Source: Acidobacteriaceae bacterium
GTDB taxonomy: Bacteria > Acidobacteriota > Terriglobia > Terriglobales > Acidobacteriaceae
Reading direction: 5' to 3'
DNA length: 64,000 nt
Assembly (NCBI GenBank): GCA_028283655.1
Contig: JAPWKE010000002.1
Location: 40,501 to 104,500, forward strand
How positions within the stretch are numbered: position 1 is the first letter of the stretch; the number at the start of each line of letters is the position of its first letter. Below the pieces are notes generated by a model. That model saw nothing but the letters and a program-made list of their open reading frames with translations. It ran no database searches and had not been told where the DNA came from. A program made the position numbers and the translations under genes. Below are positions 57,615 to 64,000 of this stretch, in pieces.

Positions 57615-58988
57615 TTACGGCTGGGCGGGAATCCAATGGTGCGTTACGTAATGGACGGAAACAACCTGGTTGTCCACGATGTCGACTTTCAATAAAATCT
57701 GCAGGCTCGAGCGTCCCTTCCTCGGAGCCGCCTCCTGCTTCAATTTGGCGTCCAGTTCAGCCAGGCTTTGCCGTTCAAGAATGAACTGCATTGCCCCTGC
57801 GGTCCCCAGCGTTCCAATGCCACCCACGCTCATAATGCTGCGGTTCGGTACTGTCCCGGGGATCACCGACACTAGGGCGTAGTCCACCGACGGGCCAACG
57901 TAGTTGCCCGAAGGATTATACGCTGCCTGCTCTCCGTTCCTCGGCGAGCGGTTCAGAATGCGGAGACCTCCGTCCGCATCTGGTGCCGTGGTGAAATCTA
58001 GGGGGCGCTCCAACTCGCTGTGCAGATCACGGAAGCGAAGCGAGGAGATGAAAATCACGTTGTCGGCGTGCAGGTCCTGCCATCGCGCATCGTGCGACGC
58101 CATGATCGACAGGTTGAGCGAAGAGGCGCTGAACGTTTTCGCCAACTGTCCTACGGCCAGCGCTTCGCCGATGCCGGTGTACACGTTGTACGCGTAGGCC
58201 GGCTTGCCAAACATGGTGGAAAGCTTCTGGATCGTCTGATCATTGCGAATCGACGCATCGTCGTTCAGGTTGGGCAGGCGGACAATTGCGGGTCCGATCG
58301 CCGCGCTGGAAGCAATCCCGACCATGCCAATTGCGTGCGTTTCACCATGCAGAAAGTTTGACCAGAGAACGCTTTGCCGCAGCGACGAGCTGACCGAGGC
58401 CTCTGCCGGGCGAACCGTCTGCGCGCGGCGAATCATCCAGCCACCTGCCGCCCCGATCAGAAGCGCAAGCAGAACCAGGCATGGAGTAACCCAGGCTCGT
58501 GCCGAAGCCCACGTGGATGCCGGTGCCGTTATGTGGGAGGGGGAAGAGGTCGCCTCTTCTTTTTCCGTGGCGACCTCAACGGCAGGAGCCGGTTCCGGAA
58601 GCAAGGGGTAACTGAACTCTGCCGAATAATGGCCGCGTGGGATCTGAATCACGACAGGGTCGTTCACGCCGATGCCGTTGTAGTACGCCGTTAGCCGACG
58701 GCGCAGCTGTCCTACTGTAACGCGAACGATCGCGTCGGTTCGAGGGTCGAAGTCCTGCGTGCGTTGGAACACTTCCAACCCGACTGAGTACTCTTTCAGG
58801 TTGCCACCCCGATCTTCCAAGGTTTCTTTCACCAGGAAGCGCAGCAGCCTCTGCTGCGACATGGCTGTACGGAACTCGTCGCTTTGTGCAATGCGTTCGC
58901 ACTCTTCCCAGACCTCATGTTTGGTGGGTTCCGGGGGCGTTGCGGGGAGATCGTAAGCGGTTGTGCTTAGTTCGGTTGCGGGAGTCAT
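57615..58988 (-). CDS. Membrane-bound winged-helix regulator
   Basis: The 457-residue product has an N-terminal DNA-binding region of the acidobacterial CadC/adenylate-cyclase-associated winged-helix type: RLLRFLVKETLEDRGGNLKE, YSVGLEVFQRTQDFDPRTDA, IVRVTVGQLRRRLTAYY and VVIQIPRGHYSAEF. A Pro/Ala linker leads to one membrane helix (CLVLLALLIGAAGGWMI near residue 170) and a periplasmic domain of about 260 residues without a known signature. The arrangement suggests ToxR-like signalling, sensing a periplasmic ligand and acting directly on promoters. Between GH2 and NHL/TonB genes on the same strand, it is the likely regulator of this locus. Confidence 0.8.
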   Translation of the reverse strand: MTPATELSTTAYDLPATPPEPTKHEVWEECERIAQSDEFRTAMSQQRLLRFLVKETLEDRGGNLKEYSVGLEVFQRTQDFDPRTDAIVRVTVGQLRRRLTAYYNGIGVNDPVVIQIPRGHYSAEFSYPLLPEPAPAVEVATEKEEATSSPSHITAPASTWASARAWVTPCLVLLALLIGAAGGWMIRRAQTVRPAEASVSSSLRQSVLWSNFLHGETHAIGMVGIASSAAIGPAIVRLPNLNDDASIRNDQTIQKLSTMFGKPAYAYNVYTGIGEALAVGQLAKTFSASSLNLSIMASHDARWQDLHADNVIFISSLRFRDLHSELERPLDFTTAPDADGGLRILNRSPRNGEQAAYNPSGNYVGPSVDYALVSVIPGTVPNRSIMSVGGIGTLGTAGAMQFILERQSLAELDAKLKQEAAPRKGRSSLQILLKVDIVDNQVVSVHYVTHHWIPAQP

Positions 58989-59037
58989 AGTAGCGGCAGT
59001 GCATATTTCTACCAGATAACACCCTCGACTCGCCTCC

Positions 59038-61659
59038 CTAAAACGCGTCCACCAGAGAAGTCACCTGTAAGGAGCCCTTTAGCGTGGCCAGTTTTGCCGG
59101 GCTGCTCACCTTCACCACTACTTCCTGGCCGGGCAGCAAGGTCATGAAGTTATCAGACAAAGAGGTGTTGTTGTCGCCAAAGGTCAGGTACACATTGCGC
59201 GCTAGCACGTCGCTGCGTAGCCGCACGTCATACTTTCCGTTTGCGCCGGTCAGCATCGCGGAAAGCGCTGGCTTCGCGAGCTTCAGGTTCTTCATGATGT
59301 CGAAGTAGACAAGGTTCCGCGACTCAATCTTCCCATTTGCGGGCTGTAGCAACTCGGCCACCAGTACTGTGTTCTCGCGAGACACCTTTGTGCCCAATAA
59401 CTCAGCTTCGCTCAGGGTGATTGCGTTCCGGCTCGTGTGGGCTGCTGCGATGACTTCCTGCTGCTTCTGCCACAGTACTTTGCCGGAGAAGTCCATCAGT
59501 TGCAAGCGCAGGTTCAACTTCGCAGGTTGGCTCAGATCCGAGATAACAAAAACTTTCACCTTGCCGTCATGGCGGTAAGGTGAAACCAGCAGGTCGTTAT
59601 AGAAGTCGCGTGCATAGTACTGCAGCGCCTTCCAGTGCCCCAGCGAATCGATGCTAGACCACGACGCTACTGGCCAGCAGTCGTTCAACTGCCAGTAGAG
59701 TGAACCCATGGTGCGCGGCATCTCCCGGCGAAGATGCTCGGCCCCAACCTTGATTGCCTCGGCCTGCTGCACCTGGCTCAGATAAACAAAGGACGCAAAG
59801 TCCTTTGGCTCACGGTACTCGCGCTGCATGTAGGTGTGGATGCGCGTGTTGCCGCCGTCGTTCTTCTGGTGAGCCCGCATCACGGGCGAGTCGATATTGA
59901 AGTCGGAGGGCTTGGCAAACGTCCTAATCGTCTGCATATCCGGAAAAGACTGGAAGCCGTACTCGGACATGAAGCGTGGCGAGTGTTCGTTGTACGCTTC
60001 AATAGGTTTCAGCCCGTGCCATACATCCCAGTAATGCCGATCCCCGTTCGTTTCGCTGTCTGGCGCTTCGTCATAATCTGCGCTTGGCGAGCTCGGCCAG
60101 TAGGGAACGCCTGCCCCTTCGCGCAACACCACACCCTTCAGCACATCGTTGAAGAGAAGCTGGTAATTCCGGTGAACGGCCTGCCTTTGTTCCGGCGTAA
60201 GGTCTTCCAGAAACTTCTTGTAGTTGCCCCAGTGCAACATGCCCGTTTCCAACTCATTGTTGCCGCACCACAGCACGATGCTCGGATGATCGCGGAGTCG
60301 GCGCACCTGTTCCTGCGCTTCCTGTGCGACGTTCTCGCGGAACTCTGCTCCGCCCGGAACCATCGCCCCACCGAACATGAACTCCTGCCAGACCATTAGC
60401 CCGAGTTCGTCGGCCGTGTCGTAGAAATCGTCCGACTCGTAATAGCCTCCTCCCCACGAACGGATCATGTTCATGTGAACGTCTTTTGCCGCCTGCAGGA
60501 TTTTGTGATGGGTCGCTGGCGTTACGCGGCTGGGGAAGCTATCGAATGGAATTGTGTCAGCACCTTTTGCGAAGACAGGTACGCCGTTCACCACGAACTC
60601 AAAGCTCTTGCCCCATTGGTCTGCCTTTCGACGCAGCTCTATGGAGCGCAACCCGGTCTTCACATCGGCGCTGGCTCCGGCAACCTCTACGTGCATTTTG
60701 TAGCGGTTTGGTTCGCCGTAACCGACTGGATTCCACAGCGCTGGCTTCGCGATGTCGAACGGGAGATCGAGTGTCGTGTCGCCTTTTTCAAGGTGAACGG
60801 TCTTATGCAGCGTCCGCAGGGTGCTGCTTCCTATCTGCTCGTAACGCAGCGTCAACTCGCGATCTCCGGCGGTGTCAGACTCCATCTCGACGTTGGCCCT
60901 CAGTTGCGCCAGGTCACTCGCAATCTTCACCTGCTCTATATGGAAGTCTGTAATCCGTGCACCATCCCATGTTTCCAACCGAACGGGCTTCCAGATGCCC
61001 TCGGTAACAAAACGCGGTCCCCAGTCCCAGCCAAAGTTGTAGGGAGCTTTGCGAAGATATGGGTCGGTCGCCACGCCATCTTCGCTCAGCACGGCCACCT
61101 GGCCCACCGTCGGCAGGTGATACGGCATTGCCTTCACGATCGGCAACATCGTCCGAATGGGAGAGTGAAACTGCACCAGTAATTCGTTATCGCCTTCGCG
61201 CAGCCGATCTCTTACTCCCGCACTCCACTGCCGAAACATGTTGTTGGCCTTGATCAGCGGCTGTCCGTTCAGCGTGACGTCGGCTAATGTATCCAGTCCG
61301 TCAAAGACCAGCTCCACATGCCCATGCGCCAGCTCTGATCGTGAGACCTTGAAGTGCAGGCGGTACTGCCAATCCGCCAGACCGATCCACTGCAGCCCGG
61401 CTTCGTTGGTTCCGTAGAACGGCTCGGGGATCAGCTTTGCTGCCAGAAGGTCTGTTTGCACCACTCCCGGAACCTCTCCCGGATGCCACTGCGCAGCTTC
61501 AGCCAACGGCGTCGCTGTGGTTGCGCGAAACTCCCATCCTGTCTTCAACTCACGGCTGGCCGCCATGGCAGGGAGGCTGCAGCCGAGCATGAGAAGAACA
61601 TTGCAAGCTGAACGAAAAGAAGGAAGGCGCATGAGGCCAACGATAGAGCGTCTTTCCAT
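59038..61659 (-). CDS. GH2 beta-mannosidase-like glycoside hydrolase
   Basis: The 873-residue product has a signal peptide ending PAMAAS; the ATG at 61659 is taken as start, though an ATG nine codons later would also serve. The GH2 sugar-binding domain (WQYRLHFKVSR, NMFRQWSAGV, PYNFGWDWGPRFVTEG) precedes the TIM barrel. The barrel has MIRSWGGGYYESDDFYDTAD, the acid/base Glu in VLWCGNNELETG and the nucleophile Glu in RFMSEYGFQSFP. These motifs match beta-mannosidases rather than beta-galactosidases. C-terminal beta domains follow. It removes terminal beta-mannose in the periplasm. It leads a run of six genes on the minus strand. Confidence 0.92.
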   Translation of the reverse strand: MERRSIVGLMRLPSFRSACNVLLMLGCSLPAMAASRELKTGWEFRATTATPLAEAAQWHPGEVPGVVQTDLLAAKLIPEPFYGTNEAGLQWIGLADWQYRLHFKVSRSELAHGHVELVFDGLDTLADVTLNGQPLIKANNMFRQWSAGVRDRLREGDNELLVQFHSPIRTMLPIVKAMPYHLPTVGQVAVLSEDGVATDPYLRKAPYNFGWDWGPRFVTEGIWKPVRLETWDGARITDFHIEQVKIASDLAQLRANVEMESDTAGDRELTLRYEQIGSSTLRTLHKTVHLEKGDTTLDLPFDIAKPALWNPVGYGEPNRYKMHVEVAGASADVKTGLRSIELRRKADQWGKSFEFVVNGVPVFAKGADTIPFDSFPSRVTPATHHKILQAAKDVHMNMIRSWGGGYYESDDFYDTADELGLMVWQEFMFGGAMVPGGAEFRENVAQEAQEQVRRLRDHPSIVLWCGNNELETGMLHWGNYKKFLEDLTPEQRQAVHRNYQLLFNDVLKGVVLREGAGVPYWPSSPSADYDEAPDSETNGDRHYWDVWHGLKPIEAYNEHSPRFMSEYGFQSFPDMQTIRTFAKPSDFNIDSPVMRAHQKNDGGNTRIHTYMQREYREPKDFASFVYLSQVQQAEAIKVGAEHLRREMPRTMGSLYWQLNDCWPVASWSSIDSLGHWKALQYYARDFYNDLLVSPYRHDGKVKVFVISDLSQPAKLNLRLQLMDFSGKVLWQKQQEVIAAAHTSRNAITLSEAELLGTKVSRENTVLVAELLQPANGKIESRNLVYFDIMKNLKLAKPALSAMLTGANGKYDVRLRSDVLARNVYLTFGDNNTSLSDNFMTLLPGQEVVVKVSSPAKLATLKGSLQVTSLVDAF

Positions 61660-61845
61660 ACCTGTCGATGTCGCTCGTCCGCGTGTGGGGTGCTGCAGAA
61701 ACGCTGTTAGTTTGCCGAAACCCTTCTCATTCTTAGGCCTGAAAGGAAAGTGATACGGCAGGGTGCACTCGTAAGCCAGCGGTTAGTAACGGTTACGAGC
61801 GTCTTTCAGAGCGACTTTTGCTTCTGCTTTCAGTCAAACTTCTGC

Positions 61846-62094
61846 ATGGTTCTTTCGCGGCTCGCCCTCGCAGTCAGTGTGTTCGTGTCCGGTTGTACCT
61901 TCGTGGTTTACGCTCAACGCCTGACTCTTCCACCCATCTTTGACGATCACGCCGTCCTCCAGCGAGGAGCGCCTATCGCCGTTCACGGCCACGGTATGGC
62001 TGGCGCAACAGGTATCGGCTACCTTCGATGGAACCACCGTCACCGCTGCTATTTCTTCTTCAGGTGCCTGGGAAGTGCGTTTCCCCGTACATGA
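61846..62094 (+). CDS. Sialate O-acetylesterase-like protein, N-terminal part of a frameshifted gene
   Basis: The ATG at 61846 gives a signal peptide ending VVYAQ and the family N-terminus LTLPPIFDDHAVLQRGAPIA with VHGHGMAGAT. After Thr the frame departs from the family pattern and ends at 62094. The next family segment (VSATFDGTTVTAAI) is in the +1 frame; removing one G at 62011-62012 joins them. The true protein would therefore be about 514 residues. Confidence 0.8.
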   Translation: MVLSRLALAVSVFVSGCTFVVYAQRLTLPPIFDDHAVLQRGAPIAVHGHGMAGATGIGYLRWNHRHRCYFFFRCLGSAFPRT

Positions 62095-63391
62095 CGCAGG
62101 CGGTCCCTACGTTCTGGACGTTTCTTCCGGAGCCGATCATCTTCATCTTCAGGATCTTATGGTTGGCGATGTCTGGCTGGCTTCCGGGCAATCGAATATG
62201 CACTTCACCATGCGCCCGTTTGCTCCGTGGACGGAGGGCGTCCTGGATTATGAGCGTGAGATCGCAGCCGCCAACAACCCCAATGTGCGTTTCTTCACGG
62301 TTCCGATCGAAGCTTCTTTTCCCGAAAAGACAGAAGAAAAGGGCTATTGGCAAGTCGCAAGCCCGGAAACTGCCTGCAACTTCTCCGCTGTCGCGTACTA
62401 CTTTGCGCAGAAGGTTCAGCAGCAAACGGGCGTTCCCATCGGCATCCTCTCTGCTGCCGTTGGCAGCACGTCCGTCAACTCCTGGATCGCCCCGTCGCGC
62501 TCCGATCCCGCAAAACTCCAGCATGACGAAGCCGTTCGCCACCAGCATGTAGCGGGTATGGCGACCTATGAGGCATCCCTGCCCGCCTACTACGCCGCTG
62601 CACGCGAAGCCCTGAGCTCCTGCACCGGAGCCCCCGTCGCTCCGCACCATGACCCCTTTCCGAACTTCATCTTCGAGACCGCCGGGGCCTATAACGCTAT
62701 GATCGCGCCGCTGCGATCGTTCCCGATCAAAGGAGTCATCTGGTATCAGGGAGAAGCGGACGCGCGCTACTCAGAGACTTATGCCGACAAGTTCCGCAAC
62801 CTCGTGGAGAGTTGGCGCGCCAACTGGCATAACCCCGATCTGCCTTTTTACTTTGTTCAGCTCGCGAACCGCGATTTTCGTGCGGCCGAGATCATGCACC
62901 ACGACTTCCGTGAGGGCAACTTCTCTCTGTTGCGCTATCAGCAGTTCAACGACTTGAGTATTTCGCACACGGGTTTGGCTGTTGCGACTGACGTTGGCGA
63001 CCCTGGCCTCATCCACCCGCGTAACAAAAAGCCCGTCGGCGAGCGCCTGGCGCTACAGGCTCTTCGCAAGACTTACGGGTTGCCAGTGATTGCGGATGGT
63101 CCCATCTTCCAATCCATCACAGTAGACGGTGACAAACTCGTCGTCCATTTTGCGACGAATGGTTCGCCTCTGGTCAACCGCACGGGCTCATCTGAACCGG
63201 CTGGTTTTGAAGTCGCCGGTTCAGACGGCTACTTCGTCCCTGCGCTTGCAAAGTTGCAGGGCGATACCGTCGTTCTTAGCTCTCCAGCTGTCCCTCAGCC
63301 AAAACACGCGCGTTACGCCTGGGGAGATGACCCAAGGCTTTCTATTTATAACGAGGCGGGACTTCCAGCCCCCTCTTTCCAGACACCGTAG
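61940..63391 (+). CDS. Sialate O-acetylesterase-like protein, main part of a frameshifted gene
   Basis: Recognisable protein starts at about 62012 (VSATFDGTTVTAAISSSGAW). It has VWLASGQSNMHFTM with the GQSNM Ser nucleophile block, PIGILSAAVGSTSVNSWIAP, FPIKGVIWYQGEADARYSE, and the catalytic Asp/His region with DVGDPGLIHPRNKKPVGERL. This is the SGNH-type family that removes acetyl groups from sialic acid or other sugars such as xylan or mannan. The first 24 codons before VSATF belong to the other frame and are not real coding. It is divergent from GH2 beta-mannosidase, so deacetylation of acetylated mannan is plausible. Confidence 0.85.
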   Translation: MTITPSSSEERLSPFTATVWLAQQVSATFDGTTVTAAISSSGAWEVRFPVHDAGGPYVLDVSSGADHLHLQDLMVGDVWLASGQSNMHFTMRPFAPWTEGVLDYEREIAAANNPNVRFFTVPIEASFPEKTEEKGYWQVASPETACNFSAVAYYFAQKVQQQTGVPIGILSAAVGSTSVNSWIAPSRSDPAKLQHDEAVRHQHVAGMATYEASLPAYYAAAREALSSCTGAPVAPHHDPFPNFIFETAGAYNAMIAPLRSFPIKGVIWYQGEADARYSETYADKFRNLVESWRANWHNPDLPFYFVQLANRDFRAAEIMHHDFREGNFSLLRYQQFNDLSISHTGLAVATDVGDPGLIHPRNKKPVGERLALQALRKTYGLPVIADGPIFQSITVDGDKLVVHFATNGSPLVNRTGSSEPAGFEVAGSDGYFVPALAKLQGDTVVLSSPAVPQPKHARYAWGDDPRLSIYNEAGLPAPSFQTP

Positions 63392-63473
63392 GTTATTTCT
63401 GCACTTAGTTGGGTTGAGCTGGGGAGTTCGATGTGGACTACGTGCGGAAGCTCTTACCAGTAGTGTGTGGCTA

Positions 63474-63650
63474 TCAGATCACTGAGACCGAGCCCGTATT
63501 GCCTCCGATAATTTCTACCCGGAGCACGGCTTCGAAGTTGTGCTCCAGGTTTCCCTGTGGCACGTTGCGGGCCAGTTCCCGCAGAGCGTCAAGGGAGACC
63601 ACGAACTCACCAGCAGCATCTGTTCCGTTGGAACGGATGCCGTCCACCAC
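63474..63650 (-). pseudogene. Short unknown coding fragment
   Basis: Between a TAG at 63654-63656 and a TGA ending at 63474 the minus strand has an open stretch of about 58 codons that looks protein-like: VVDGIRSNGTDAAGEF, VVSLDALRELARNVPQ, LEHNFEAVLRVEIIGGNTGS. A GTG codon at 63650 could start it, but there is no clear ribosome site. It reads like the C-terminal end of a larger protein cut off by a stop. I do not recognise the family. Confidence 0.4.
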
Positions 63651-63675
63651 GATCTAGATGGCATGTGGTGTCATG

Positions 63676-63923
63676 GGGGACTATTCCAATGCTGACTTTG
63701 TTTACTTCGCAACCAGCGCAGCAACAGGCTGCTCTACACCTGGCATCGCGGGCAGAGCCACACCTGGGTGGCTGGCTGATCTGGTTGATAGCACCGCTGC
63801 ACTTCGGGACAACCTGGGGCGAAGGGGGAAAGCTCTCTGGGGCTTACCCTTCCAGTTCTCACCGTCTCCGGTTTACTCCTGTACTGGAACCGCTGGCTTG
63901 GCAAGCGCTGCTCCCGCCTCTAA
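63676..63923 (+). pseudogene. Remnant of a PepSY-associated membrane protein
   Basis: The plus strand holds consecutive pieces of the C-terminal part of a PepSY_TM protein in changing frames: DYSNADFVYF, then RLLYTWHRGQSHTW, then WLIWLIAPLHFGTTWGEGG, and finally LTLPVLTVSGLLLYWNRWLG before TAA at 63921-63923. The order and motifs (HFGT, LPVLTVSGLLLYWNR) match the family, but at least three frame changes and the missing N-terminal half show a degraded or heavily mis-sequenced gene. Confidence 0.55.
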
Positions 63924-64000
63924 ATGTCCCGGAGAATCAAAGGGTGATCGTAAGTTATTGACTTTGCGATGGTATTCGGGCGTGCTCTTAGGCTACGTGG
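63924..64000 (+). other. Unannotated right end
   Basis: No coding or regulatory feature could be supported in the last 77 bases. Confidence 0.5.

Overview
The window looks like chromosomal DNA of an Acidobacteriota, most likely a member of the Terriglobia (Granulicella/Terriglobus/Edaphobacter type). The reasons are moderately high GC, Oar-like TonB receptors with an N-terminal carboxypeptidase-regulatory domain, secreted NHL-repeat proteins with Ig-like domains, a membrane regulator with an acidobacterial-type N-terminal winged helix, and many Tat- or lipobox-bearing secreted proteins. The genus is not fixed by anything seen here. No rRNA, tRNA, CRISPR array, insertion sequence or prophage was recognised.

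Region 1 (1-12.2 kb) is a surface-protein and modification region. It holds the end of an Asp/Asn beta-hydroxylase with a Nif11-like tail, a PAPS-type sulfotransferase, an APS kinase, two proteins sharing a small DUF6916-like domain (one Tat-exported, one fused to a GNAT acetyltransferase), and a TMTC-like membrane glycosyltransferase with TPRs. Divergent from the last is a large secreted collagen-like protein, followed by an unknown secreted protein, an NHL/Ig protein and a small outer-membrane barrel. Region 2 (12.2-19.7 kb) is metabolic: a GT2-GtrA fusion, galK-galT, a Tat-exported carboxylesterase, a frameshifted small gene and an M61 peptidase.

Region 3 (19.7-33.6 kb) is a complete-looking tight-adherence (Tad/Flp) pilus locus in one orientation: flp, cpaA/tadV, cpaB, cpaC, cpaE, cpaF (frameshifted), tadB, tadC, a 30-residue membrane peptide, a DUF192 protein, a TadG-like protein and two TadE-like pseudopilins. 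It ends in a perfect hairpin terminator. A GGDEF-EAL protein is divergent from flp and an OmpA-like protein faces the end. Region 4 (33.7-40.9 kb) has a giant lipoprotein with nine Ig-like repeats, two orphan HicB/Arc-type ribbon-helix-helix proteins and an HD-GYP-like protein with altered motif residues. A paired GATATC-N6-GATATC element occurs upstream of both flp and the giant lipoprotein, linking regions 3 and 4.

Region 5 (40.9-63.4 kb) is a transport and glycan-utilisation region. It contains an SSS symporter with its DUF3311 partner, an NHL lipoprotein and two homologous proteins of a putative clan-A-like glycoside hydrolase family (motif QHWEGD), interleaved with two FAD-dependent oxidoreductases, one carrying C-terminal SLH-like repeats. 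An Oar-like TonB receptor (frameshifted), another NHL/Ig protein, a membrane-bound winged-helix regulator and a GH2 beta-mannosidase follow on the same strand. A sialate O-acetylesterase (frameshifted) is divergent. The last 600 bases hold only remnants: a short unknown fragment and a multiply frameshifted PepSY-type membrane protein end.

Four otherwise intact genes are each broken by one base, two of them at or beside runs of A/T. That pattern suggests indel errors in the sequence or recent mutation, and it needs read-level checking before any of these genes is called dead.
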